Positions 26,940 to 37,775 of a stretch of DNA of 64,000 nucleotides are shown here, piece by piece. Every line of letters begins with the position of its first letter. Positions within the stretch are counted from its first letter, which is position 1. The translations under genes were made by a program, and so were the position numbers. The notes under the pieces were generated by a model. That model saw only the letters and a list, made by a program, of their open reading frames with translations, made no database searches and had not been told where the DNA came from. Source of the stretch: Poecilobothrus nobilitatus (Eukaryota; Arthropoda; Insecta; Diptera; Dolichopodidae); the NCBI GenBank assembly GCA_947095535.1, contig OX352774.1:28040496-28104495 (forward strand). The letters run 5' to 3'.

Positions 26940-27090
26940 CCGGTCAAAGTTCCCCGCGGTTGTCAAAATTTTTTTCGCTAGCCATATATATTTAAATGAG
27001 AGTACCGAGAACGGCGGTGGATTTTTCATTGGCGACAAAATAACACAAGTACTAATTTTTCCGCGGCAACATTTTTTTGTTGACACAATG
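26940..27090. other. GC-richer, CpG-containing island
   Basis: Contains two CCGCGG sites (about 26955 and 27061) and a CCGAGAACGGCGGTGG stretch (about 27005). Near-repeated texts CCGCGGTTGTCAAAATTTTTTT and CCGCGGCAACATTTTTTTGTTGACA flank it. CpG-bearing islands of this kind are rare in the window. It could be a promoter region or a fragment of a mobile element; no open frame, TATA box with initiator, or donor site decides the matter. Confidence 0.35.
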
Positions 27091-27384
27091 GCTTGAATTT
27101 AAAAAATAAATTAATAATCAAAAAATATTCAAAACAGCCACCTGAAAATATAAAATTTATAAAATTAAAATATTTATTTTATAAAATTAAAATTAAAAAA
27201 AGGAATTTTGAAGAAATCACTGTTACAATAATTCAAACAATTTGTACAATTTTTAAAGCTATCTCCATTTTTTAATCTTTGGTTTTTGTTTTGATTTTCT
27301 TAGATATCATTTGTAATTACAGCTGCTTTTGTCTGTCGCCACTGCCATTATTCTGTTCCATGGGGAAATTCGTGGAATTTCGCT

Positions 27385-27966
27385 GCTGGAAATTATTGCG
27401 CCAGCCAAAAAATTTTTCAAATTCGACCTCATTACAGTTTTAAAAAGAAAATAAAGATAAAATTTAAAAAGAAATAAAGTCGAATTTTATTTTTATAATA
27501 AATAAAATAATTTAAATATGATAAAATCAAAATGTGTATATAAGTAAACTAGTAGGTCTTGTACGAAAGGTCGACATTTTTAATCCTGCTCTTCAAAACC
27601 CCACAAAGAAAACATTCTGATAAATAAATTATTGAGCCCTTATTTTGTAACCAACTTTAAAACCCCTCCTAATTTATTCAGAGTATTCATATATTTGTTC
27701 TGAAAAAAGGAAATACTCTTATTTTGTATCCAACTCTAAAATCCCTAACAAATATTTTTTACATATTTACACATACTTCAACATAAACGTCACATATACC
27801 TCTGATATCAATGTATAAAAAAACTAAATATTTGGAAAACAGAAATAAGGCCGATTCGACTTTATTTGGCTTTTAAAGCGTATAAAAAACCGAATTTTTA
27901 AAAATTCGTAATTTTGGCGCCGATTTGGCTTTATTTCCTAGAACATTATTTGCGGGCATCAGAATT
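27385..27966. mobile_element. MITE-like element with minisatellite core, copy 1
   Basis: The right end CATTATTTGCGGGCATC (27944-27960) resembles the right end of the 32.3-kb copy (CATTATTTCCGGTCATC). A decayed left partner, GGAAATTATTGCGCC, begins near 27388. The interior carries two units of the family minisatellite (TTATTTTGTAACCAACTTTAAAACCCC..., then TTATTTTGTATCCAACTCTAAAATCCC...) and a GCCGATTCGACTTTATTTGGC-type stretch. Boundaries are uncertain, especially on the left. Confidence 0.5.
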
Positions 27967-28583
27967 TCAACATGACTCTAGTTTTAACTTTGCTCTTAAT
28001 TTTAGATGTACTATTTTTTGCCAATATTTATTTTGTGTTGGCTGTCATTTGTTCCGCACAGGTTTTTGTTTTTGCCGTAAATGATTGAATGGTTTACTTT
28101 CGATGATTATGTGCGTGTTTCAAAATGCTTCATGTTATGTCACCACCTACATAATGTATATTTAAAGTAGGTAATAGCTTTCAATAAAAAACTTAATTGC
28201 ATTGTTAGAAAATGATGATTAATTTATTTTTCTTTACATAAACTCTTATATATACGTAATAAAAGGTTAAAATTAAGTACAGATTCATTAAGTAGAGGTT
28301 GGACATTCTTTAATAGTAGGACATTCATTTAGTATAGAGGTTGGTCTTTTAACAAAAAAAAACACTTTTTTTTATAAAATGGCATCAATTACGATTATTC
28401 TTGAAATTTTTATAATTTTTATATTTTTAATTCTTTTATTATGTATTAAATTCAATAATGTTAACATTTAGAAGGATTTAAAATAATTTATTATCTATCA
28501 GCGTTAGCAACAAACAAATCAAAATTTAATCTTTTGATTGCTAAGATTTCTTTAATCATTTTTAACAATCCCGAAAAAAAAAA
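27967..28583. other. AT-rich spacer
   Basis: Contains two close copies of AGAGGTTGG (28296 and 28338) but no gene or recognised element. Confidence 0.4.
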
Positions 28584-28666
28584 CTTGAATTAAAATTACT
28601 TGTTTTTGGAATCACCATAATTTGGCTGCCATAATTGATTCCAAAAACAAATAATTTTAATTCAAG
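28584..28666. repeat. Near-perfect 31-bp hairpin
   Basis: The arms 28584-28614 (CTTGAATTAAAATTACTTGT...) and 28636-28666 are complementary over 31 bp with a single mismatch, separated by a 21-bp loop. The size and stem perfection are compatible with a small RNA precursor or a miniature foldback element. No flanking duplication or extension of the stem into longer transposon ends was seen. The loop contains two short CCATAAT motifs. Confidence 0.85.
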
Positions 28667-29009
28667 ATTATTGCTTGAAATATTAGTTTTATTTTAATCA
28701 TCTGGTCAATATTTAAATATAAAATAATTTTAATGACGTTTCTTTTAAACAAATAATATGAACCGGGTTGCTATCATATCATCATATAATATGAATTTTT
28801 AAGTTTGTTTTTTCAAATGTGCTACTAATTAATTGTTATAAAATAAAATGAAAATAAAAGAAATTATAACTAATACAAATAATATTAAACTATTGTTTAC
28901 ATATTTATAATATATTTATGAACATGAATATTATTTGGATATTGACATCAGTGAACCAATAGGAAATATCTGCTCAAATATGTAAGTACATATAATATGT
29001 TAAAAATGA

Positions 29010-29460
29010 TTGGGATGGATTTTAGAGTTGGATACAAAAGCAGGGTTACTTATACTTACATACACATACTTTTCCGAATATATATATAAACACATTCGCG
29101 GGATTTTAATTATCGTATATCTTATGGTAGGTTACAAAATATACACATTCTGGAAAAAGAGGAAACTCTCCCTGATTTTGAATCCAACTCTAAAAACCCT
29201 TCTAATTCAGAATCTGGCATTTAGATACATATATAAAAATATTCTGGAAAATATTCGACACGCTGACTTCGAATCCAACTCTAAAATCCCCTAATTCAGA
29301 ATGGTATATATTCATATGTATATAAATATTCTGTAAAAGGCGTATATAACTCTGATTTTGAGTACAACTTTAAAATCCCTCCTAAATCAGAATCTCACCT
29401 ATTTTGGAAAAAGCGTATAACCTAGTTTTGTATCAAATACTCTAAAATTCTTTTTTACAT
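29010..29460. repeat. Minisatellite, about 90-110-bp degenerate units, copy 2 of the family
   Basis: Four or more head-to-tail units each run ATTCTGGAAAAAG..., then CTGATTTTGAATCCAACTC, TAAAATCCC(TCC)TAATTCAGAAT and a TATATAAA spacer. Clear units start near 29147, 29242, 29326 and 29402. The 94-codon frame 29010-29294 lies wholly inside this tandem repeat and is a by-product of it. The same unit is found inside the elements at 27.6, 32.6 and 54.1 kb. Confidence 0.8.
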
Positions 29461-29963
29461 TTTTTAACATACATATTATGTACTTATTTGAGCAGAAATT
29501 CTTTGATTTCGGTATTTTTGGTTTTCAGGATTTTTTCCACCAAATTTAAATTCGAAATTTATTTTTCGGAATTTTTTCGTTCGTAATTTTTTTTCAGCAA
29601 AGTGTCATGCACCTATACTAATTACCCACATTAACAATATTTTTGCTCTTATATTTGAGATATTTTATGAAAAACATGGATGGTAGCGGGTTAAGTTTTA
29701 AATTTTGAAAAAAAAAATAAAATAATTTAAAAACAAGGTAGAATGTAAACCAACGGTTTTTAAAAGCGCACATTTCCAAAACTCAATACAAATTGTTTAG
29801 AAGTGTGACTTACACAAAAATTTGAAAATTTCATGTAATAAGAAAAAACTTGAAAATAAGACATTTTTGAGATTTTGAGGGGCCGTAAGTCCGGAATCCT
29901 ATATAACTAAGAAAAGCTGTTAACACAAGTAAAAATATATTATTGAAGCTTTAATTTTTATGT

Positions 29964-31394
29964 CTTGCCGAAGAAAAGTTTTTACAGGTGCCTAAGTTAC
30001 AGGTGTCTAAAAATAGCAAATTTTCAATTTTTGAGGCGTAATAACTCTTAAAGAGGGGGCGTTACCAAAAAATTTTCTGAGGAAACTTATACTAATTCTA
30101 AACGTTCTTTCTTGTCTCAAAATTTCAGGTTCCTATCTAAAGGGGTGCCGGAGTTATGAAAAAAGAAATTTCATGCAAAATGTGGTTTTCACATAACGGT
30201 AAATTTAAATCGTAAATTACAAAATATTACATAATTTTGATATTGTTTTATATAGATAATAAAATTTTCGATCTTCTGACGGTTTTAGATTGCAAAACTA
30301 TTACGCAAAGCCCGAGATATATACATCTGAAAATGGAGCTTTTTTACAATTTTGAAGAGCTGCAGCTTTGGAACCCTTTACAACTAAAATAAACCTTTCA
30401 CACACGTAAAAATTTATTATTGTAACTTTCATTTTCATGTCTTGCCGAAGAAAAATTTTTACAGGTGCCTAAGTTACAGGTGTCTAAAAATAGCAAATTT
30501 TCAATTTTTGAGGCGTAATAACTCTTAAAGAGGGGGCGTTACCAAAAAATTTTCTGAGGAAACTTATACTAATTCTAAACGTTCTTTCTTGTCTCAAAAT
30601 TTCAGGTTCCTATCTAAAGGGGTGCCGGAGTTATGAAAAAAGAAATTTCATGCAAAATGTGGTTTTCACATAACGGTAAATTTAAATCGTAAATTACATA
30701 ATATTACATAATTTTGATATTGTTTTATATAGATAATAAAATTTTCGATCTTCTGCCGGTTTTAGATTGCAAAACTATTACGCAGAGCCCGAGATATATA
30801 CATCTGAAAATGGGGCTTTTTTACAATTTTGAAGAGCTGCAACTTTGGAACCCTTTACAATTAAAATAAACCTTTCACACACGTAAAAATATATTATTGT
30901 AGCTTTAATTTTTACATCTTGCAGAAGTAAAATGTGTGCAGGTTCCTAAGTTACAGGTGTTTAAAAATAGCAAATTTTCAATTTTTAAGCCCTAATAGCT
31001 CATAAACAGGGGGTGGTCCGAAAAAATTTTCTGAGGAAACTTATACTAATTCTAAAAGTTCTTTCTTGCCTCAAAATTTCAAGCTTGTATCTAGAAGCGT
31101 GCCGGAGTTATGAAAGTAGAAAAATCATGCAAAATTTGGTTTTCACATAACGGTAAATTTAAATACTAAATTTAAAAAAATTGTATAATTTTGATATTAA
31201 TTTACAAAGATAAAAGAAATACCTGTCGAATGACGTTTTCAGATTGAAAAAATCTTAAGCAGAACATAAGATATATGCATTTAAAAATAGGGCTTTTTCA
31301 AAGTTTGAGGGGGTGTAGCTCCGTAATGGGGGGGGCTACATGAAAAAGTTGTTCCACAAAATTATTTTTTTTATAAGACCTACCTATGGTTAAA
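29964..31394. repeat. 477-bp tandem repeat array, three units
   Basis: Units begin at 29964, 30441 and 30918. Each has ACAGGTGCCTAAGTTACAGG-like text, AGAGGGGGCGTTACC, TTTCTGAGGAAACTTATAC and CACATAACGGTAAATTTAAA. An exact 477-bp period held twice argues for unequal exchange or rolling amplification rather than independent insertion. Confidence 0.85.
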
Positions 31395-31437
31395 ATTTTT
31401 TTTCTCTATCTTTAACGGTGTAGAAGTTTTGTAAACA

Positions 31438-31480
31438 GACGGACGGACGGACGGACGGACGGACGGACGGACGGACGGAC
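31438..31480. repeat. GGAC tetranucleotide microsatellite
   Basis: Ten GGAC units preceded by AGAC, just inside the right end of the 1.77-kb element. Confidence 0.95.
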
Positions 31481-31530
31481 AGAGTGAAACTAATAAGCAC
31501 ATTTTTTCAAAATTTTTTTGGAAATGTGCT

Positions 31531-32340
31531 AAAAAGTATAATGATGATATAACAATTTGACTGATTTATATTTTATATGTATATGTAATATGTATATGTG
31601 TATCACAAAAGCAATTATTGCATCATTCGTCCTAATATACTGTGTATTTTTTTTTTATTTAAATTAGTAACACTATATATATATACATAATAGTTATATA
31701 GAAAAAAAAAACAATGTTTAATATTATAATTATTGTAAATAATATTTTATAATAAAAAGCAATTATTTTATTTAAAATTTGATAAGCAAACAAAAATCAG
31801 ACATTTATAAAAATGATTCACATTAAACAAAAATATTTTAAGTGCTTGTTCGACCTTATTAAATTTCTATAAAATAATTTTTTTATTCCAAAATGCAAAT
31901 GTTATTACTTATTATAAATATATTGAATTGTAAATTTATTTAGATTTATTTTTAAAATTTAAATAATTATTACCGTTTAAGTGTAAATTATTTTAGTCGG
32001 ATATTCATGGTAGTAAAAATTATATAATTTTTTAATAATAATTATGAGTTTAGTCTTAAAGATCCATTTTAAAGATAAATCCCATAAGTATATGTACATA
32101 TATATACATATATCGAATAATAAATATATTATACATCAATCGAATAAGTTCAATTAAATTAAATTAACAGTTTAATTTTAAATAAATGAAATCTTCTTCT
32201 TTTTCTATGGTACTATAGTCCCTTACTGGTCATGAGATTTCCTTTTTTGTCGCTCTCACAATACTAAATATTCAACTCTTAAATTCAAATTTTCATATTG
32301 ATGTTATACCATGATTTTTCAGCTTTCTCAAGATTTTCTG
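31531..32340. other. AT-rich spacer
   Basis: TATATATG-type microsatellites, no open frame and no element ends seen. Confidence 0.45.
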
Positions 32341-32860
32341 CAAATAAAAACCATTGTGCCCAGAAATAATGCCGCTAATCGGCTTTAATTGGCCTTCTGA
32401 TGCGTAAATAAATCACAAATTTTGAAAATTCGGCTTTATTATAGCTTTAAAAAATAAAAAGTCGAATTGACCTTATTTTCGTTTTCCAAATATTCGATTT
32501 TTTTTTTTAATATTGATATTTTTACCACTGATATATGACGGATTTCCGTTAAAGCATGTATATACATATTTATATGTAAAACATAATTATCAGAAATTTT
32601 AGAGTTAGATATGAAATTAGAGTATTCCCTTTTTTTTCAGAACAAATATATAAACACTCTGGAAAAAGGTACAACCCTGATTTTGTAATCAACTCTAAAT
32701 TCTCTCCTAATTTCAGAAATTTATTCAGAAATTTTTTTTTTTAGGTTCAAGCCGATTTTAAAAAATTCGACATTTCGACTTTATTCCGCATCGTAAGGGA
32801 AATAAAATCGATTCCGCTTTATTGCTTGGAACATTATTTCCGGTCATCTTGTTTTATTGT
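32341..32860. mobile_element. MITE-like element with minisatellite core, copy 3
   Basis: The left arm 32341-32371 (CAAATAAAAACCATTGTGCCC then AGAAATAATG) is inverted at 32832-32860 (CATTATTTCCGGTCATCTTG then TTTTATTGTT), imperfectly. Inside each end is GCCGCTAATCGGC- or AATCGATTCCGC-like text. The centre (32590-32720) has two diverged minisatellite units (TTAGAGTTAGATATG reversed, and CTGATTTTGTAATCAACTC). Length about 520 bp, without coding capacity. It is related in ends and core to 27385-27966 and, in core and subterminal text, to 54003-54483. Confidence 0.65.
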
Positions 32861-33699
32861 TATAATTTGCTATATGCAGTGTTGCGACGTGTTTGCCACA
32901 TTCTTTACCTTCCGCATAATTTAGTCTAGTTAAGTTCAGTTATTATTTTCAGAGAATCAAAGTTTTTAAAACGGAATAAACTAGCCGTTACAAAGTATCT
33001 TCTTGCTTTAGCAAAATTCTGGACAAATGAAAAATATATGTATATCTCTACACAAATTAAATTGACGTAAGGTCATTTTATCTGATCAAAGTAATTATTT
33101 TGTACTCAAAAATACTTAACTATTGAATAAATTTAAAGAAAATTTCTAATATTATTTCACACTTATTATAATATATACTTTAATTAATTTATTTATTAAT
33201 TTATTTTTAATTTTGTCTGGAAGTATTTTCAAAAAAAAAAAAAAAGAAAAGGCAAAATATATTGTAAACATTCATGGTGATTTCTAAAGCTTTTTTCCTA
33301 TAAAACAAAGAATGTCTAAAAATATACAAACACATGTGCTTTATTTTATTTGTGAAAATATATATATATAGAAAACATTAAAATTTTTAAAATCTAAACA
33401 ATAATTCACTTGTAGACTTAAAAACAATAAAACAATAAACCAAAAAAAAAAGAAAAAAAAAAGCACACTTAAGTTTTTTTAATTTTATTATAACATTTTT
33501 CACCTTAAATATCACAAAGTCTAAATCTAAATAAGTATTTATTAATAATATCTAAACATATACAATAGTATATATCTATAACTACTGTTTGTCTACATGA
33601 TAAGATGACATATTAACCCTTGTAGTGACAGTAGTAATATACGCATTTATTCAATTGGTGATTGGTGATTCAGATTTTTTTCATTTTTAAGTCTCCTAG
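32861..33699. other. AT-rich spacer
   Basis: No gene or repeat ends recognised. Confidence 0.45.
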
Positions 33700-33811
33700 C
33701 ACTAAGTTATATGTTGTCAATTTTAGACAACATATTGAGTTAATATATAGGTGTTTATATTTTAACTGATAAGAACTTCAATAATATAACTGGACAACAT
33801 ATCACTTAGTG
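33700..33811. repeat. 112-bp MITE-like inverted repeat
   Basis: CACTAAGTTATATGTTGTC (33700-33718) is inverted at 33793-33811 (GACAACATATCACTTAGTG) with one mismatch. A third GACAACATAT lies at 33726, so the left arm can fold either locally or with the far arm. No target duplication is clear. Confidence 0.65.
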
Positions 33812-35752
33812 TAAATGCAGCATTAAAGAAAAAAAATTATCATCAATTATCGGAAAAAACAATGTTTGGCAGCGCTGTAAAACCATCTGATTTACAAAAT
33901 AGTAAGAAAAGTTTTAAAGTACATAGGTACATTATTTTCAAATGAAATTGTTATTCAGTTTTTAATATTTAAAAATTTTTATTAATTTTTGATCTAACAG
34001 ATCTCTTTTGATCTCTAGAATTTGAGAATAATAGATCTCTTATTCTAATTAAACTAAATGCTAATAAAACTTAGATTATCACAATGATATTGTCAATGTT
34101 AACTTTTGTATATGCGTATAAATAAAATCATATTAGCCTCTCTAATTTTTAACCCAACCTCTATACTCACTCCTTTTCCAAAGTTAAAGTTGATTGGAAA
34201 AGTTGTGAAAAGGTTTTTAACTATTTTTAAACTAATCAAAATTCCAGTTACTAAACTTTACTAGATATTATTGATTTGATCCAAAGCGGTTCGATTACAC
34301 TATACAACGCTTAATCATCAGTTGAATCATTTTGTTAAAATCAAGCGACTGTTGAATAACTGTTGTATTGTATTTTTGTTTTTGCTAACAGCTAAAACAA
34401 TATTGAGTGATTGAATGGTTTGAGTGTTCATCTGGCTGCATAAATATTTTTGTTGAACTAAAATTGTCATCAGATTGTATTCTGTATTTTAACCATATAG
34501 TATCGTAAAATGAGCGCTTATAATACGCTTAGCGCTTATCTTTTTTGACTATTTAAGGTTCAATCAATACCAGGTTAGGTAATCAAATATCAATATCTAA
34601 ATGACTTTATGGTCATTTATTCTATATGGTAATAGGTACATTTAAAAAATTATATAATAAGCTTAAATATTTAAGCATTATGTAAAATCTGCGACCAAAT
34701 GGAATCAAAAAATTTAATTGAAATGAAAAAAAAAAAAAAAAAAAGTAAAGAAAACATACTTCAAAAAAACTGTATCCATATTAAGGTTAGATAATCTATT
34801 AAAATTTAATATATACACATACTTTGTACGTTATACACCTCAATTAATATACTTGAAATTTTTATTTAATTTCCATGGAAAAGCTTTGCCGCAACAAAAC
34901 AAAAACAAAAAACAGAAAATAAAAAAAAAACAAATTTGAGTATAAATTAATAAATTAAATAAGAAATGTCTGATACCGTCTCGACAAAATCTAATAAATA
35001 TTATTATGCAAAAAAAAAAATATAAATAAAAAAAAAAAAACTGCAATAATTTAGACTATCAATAAATAAAATTCTTATCTGAAATAAATGAAAAAAAAAA
35101 ACAACAACAACATACAATAAAATAAATAAAATAACACTTTAAATTAACACTTCAAAGAAATCAGAGGAAACCAACCAACAGAAGTTAAAAGTGGGGAATA
35201 ATGGTAAAGAGTTTTAAACATTGTGGAATAGTGGGAATGAAAGAAATTAAAAATACATATATGTATATATGGATATGTATACATACATATATAATAAGTA
35301 AGTATATGTGTGATTGCGTTAATTTGATATTTTATTTTTAACTGCAAAATGAACACAAACGAATCAATTACAAATACCGTAATCCTTTTATTTACACGAA
35401 TGATTGATTTTTTAAATACACTGTTGAATGTATAGATATATTTGTTCGATATATTTACCATTCAATTTGTTATGTTATATAATAATAATATTAAAATCAT
35501 AATTAATCCAATCCAACTATTTTGTATAAAAGTTTACTATCGAATGAACTGATATTATAATCAATCATTACCTATATTGATGTTACAGATCAAATTAAGT
35601 GTAAAACATTTACAAGTCTCCTTTATCTATTAGATAATCTACTGGGTCTATTACTTTTATTCACCAGTGATCTACATATATACATATATGTATATAGGTT
35701 TAGGTTTAGCAAATATTTTATTATAATTTTATTTTTGAGTGTTTCACTTTCT
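33812..35752. other. AT-rich gene-free stretch
   Basis: Includes an AGCGCT-bounded segment near 34513-34536. The frames at 34840-35046 and 35144-35461 (minus) are hydrophobic or read through TACATA repeats and are not supported. Confidence 0.4.
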
Positions 35753-35863
35753 TCAAGCGATTTTTTCAGCATTCTTATAATATAACCAGCCCTTAATATA
35801 GTCGAATAAATGACGTTTTTCTTGTAAGTCGGTCTTTCGTAAATCATAAATTTCATAAGTCAT
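35753..35863 (-). pseudogene. Short coding-like fragment of 36 codons
   Basis: From the ATG at 35863 the frame reads MTYEIYDLRKTDLQEKRHLF and continues DYIKGWLYYKNAEKIA before a TGA at 35753. The residue mix (balanced charged and aromatic residues, a KGWLYYKN segment) looks much more protein-like than the overlapping, longer frame at 35623-35856, which runs into TACATA repeats. I do not recognise the family. After the stop, further stops follow quickly, so this is at best an exon piece or a decayed remnant; no convincing splice acceptor was found upstream. Confidence 0.25.
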
Positions 35864-37144
35864 TATATTTGCCTTCGCTTACGGCCTAATATTCTTAAAT
35901 GTTAATCCTTTTCATTTATGTATATATATATATATAACTCTTAACAAAATATCAAATATTACTTGCTGTTTTAAAATAAATTCCTATCAGAGAGTACCGT
36001 ATAAATAAACGGATTGCTATTAATAAAATTTACAATTATTCAAATGTATGCAAGAAAAAAAAAAAACTATAAAAATGCAAAATTATAGTTAATGATTTGA
36101 ATACTAAAATCAAATTATTATTATTATAATTATTATTATTATAATTTTTTTTTTTTTTTTTAAATTATAATAAGAAAAAATCCAGACTACAATCACCATT
36201 ATCAGACAACTTATACTTGATACCAATGCAATATTGCAAATTTAAATGTAATAAACTCATCACTGCAAAATTTTCAAAGCATATATATGTACATACATAT
36301 ACATATATATTCTATGACTACATGTAATTTAAATTTATTAGTATAATAGCCTAAAAACGATTGCATACTAATTAAGAAAATGCAGTTAAAATGAAAAATA
36401 GAAAATAAAAAAATGTATTAACATTTTTTTTTAATATTTTTTTAAAGTTTTGCGTTTTAAATAAATTATAAAAGTATGATTTAATAATTAATTTATGTTA
36501 AATTAAAAAAATTAGACATACAAAAATGAAAATTTTTCATTTTTAGACACGTGCAAAATCTTTTAAGTTTTCTTTTTATTTAAAAAATGTGTAATTTTTA
36601 GATCTTGATATTTTTACATATAATATATGTACACATGTATAGTGAATTTTTACGTATTGAATTATTTTCGAAATTTTAAAATTATACATTAACTTTTTCA
36701 AATATGTATTGCGAAATTAATTTTCCTTCTATATAGCCAAATTCGGGAAATATATGCGCAAATTCAATTGAAAAATTTTTAACTATCTAAAGAATTGCTT
36801 TTTTATCATACCCATAGTATAAAACAACCTGAATTTAGTTGTGATATTAAATTGATATTATAAAAGAAGCAGCAGATTTATGTGTTACCATATTATACAA
36901 AAACCAGATTAGAAAAAATTTTGATTGATCATATTCCTAAATTCTATCTACGCAGCCCGTTTTCGAAAGTATCGCAGTAGTATTTAACACTATCATTTCG
37001 TCCTTGCAATTTCCAAAAATACTTGATTTTTTCACAATATATTTCGTACTTTAGTATTTTCTTCAAATTATTAGACTAGAATTTATGATATAAATATTAT
37101 TAGACTTCAAATTTATGATATGTAGTTGATAAAATTTTAGCAGG
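35864..37144. other. AT-rich gene-free stretch
   Basis: No supported feature beyond short TATACAT repeats. Confidence 0.45.
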
Positions 37145-37618
37145 ACTGAGTTTCGTTTCTTACTCTCTGATGTTTAGCTACCACTATGATGTTTCGAAAT
37201 GCCGGAGTAGAGTAAATCGTTTCGAAATGCCAGAGTAGAGTAAAATAAAATATATGATGTCATAAATATCATTTCGAAACACCAGAATTGAGTTAACAGA
37301 GTTAATTTTTTTAATCCTACTCGTGAGAAAAATTAAGGAGTACAAATGTCAAAGTCTTATAAAGTGTCATTATTGTTTTTTTTATTTCAATTCACATATT
37401 AAAATAATTGTATAATTGTGTAAACGAAACCGTTCAATTGAACTTATAATACTTCTTAAAATTAATAATTTTGGAAAATTCCATTATTTGTTTGAAATAA
37501 ATAAATGTTTCAATCTAATTTTGACAGTTCAAATTCATATTTAAATGTAGACGTTTCGAAATGGCAGAGTAAAGTTGTAAAAACTCTACTCAAAATAAGA
37601 AATGAAACGCACTCCAGT
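37145..37618. mobile_element. MITE-like element with repeated CGAAATGCC motifs
   Basis: The left end ACTGAGTTTCGTTTCTTACTC (37145 on) is inverted imperfectly at the right end, 37590-37618 (GAAATGAAACGCACTCCAGT). The subterminal motif TTTCGAAATGCCGGAGTAG occurs at about 37191, about 37220 (TTTCGAAATGCCAGAGTAG), about 37271 (TTTCGAAACACCAGAATTG) and about 37554 (TTTCGAAATGGCAGAGTAA). No coding capacity. The repeated subterminal motif resembles transposase-binding arrays of DNA transposons; that role is inferred. Confidence 0.6.
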
Positions 37619-37693
37619 AGAATCATTTATAAATTTAAATTTATTTTGAGAGCAACAAAAAAATACTTTATTTTACCATTTTAACATAATATA

Positions 37694-37775
37694 TAGTCAA
37701 GTGTTAAGCGGGATCTGATCCAGAAACACTAAATACTTTTCGTTCGGACAATCAACCAAGTGTCGTGATCATTAA
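37694..37775 (-). mobile_element. Decayed tRNA-like SINE head
   Basis: On the minus strand a B-box-like TGGATCAGATCCC (37710-37722) lies downstream of an A-box-like CGACACTTGGTTGATTG (about 37750-37766). The boxes are imperfect, so this is a weak call. Confidence 0.35.

Larger units (their letters stand above)
29764..31530. mobile_element. 1.77-kb non-autonomous element with 477-bp tandem interior
   Basis: The left end AGCGCACATTTCCAAAA (29764-29780) is inverted at the right end as TTTTTTTGGAAATGTGCT (31513-31530). The right end also forms a hairpin with AGCACATTTTTTCAAAA at 31496. The interior is a tandem array: CTTGCCGAAG-type landmarks recur at 29964, 30441 and 30918, exactly 477 bp apart each time, and the phrase TTGAGGGGCCGTAAGTCC (29874) recurs, diverged, near 30350, 30827 and 31302. 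Units 1 and 2 are almost identical and unit 3 is more diverged, so the array expanded recently. A GGAC microsatellite lies near the right end. No open frame of note. The transposon class is not determined. Confidence 0.75.

Noticed and set aside
27360..27443. 27-codon frame beginning MGKFVEFRCWKLLRQPKN
   Set aside because: It looks protein-like, but it is very short and its second half overlaps the probable left end of the MITE-like element at 27385.
29010..29294. 94-codon plus-strand open frame
   Set aside because: It lies entirely inside the degenerate minisatellite array; the repeated peptide text follows from the DNA repeat.
31438..31480. CRISPR-like short repeat array
   Set aside because: It is a simple GGAC microsatellite without spacers.
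35144..35461. 105-codon minus-strand open frame
   Set aside because: It reads through a TACATA microsatellite and has no conserved-looking segment.
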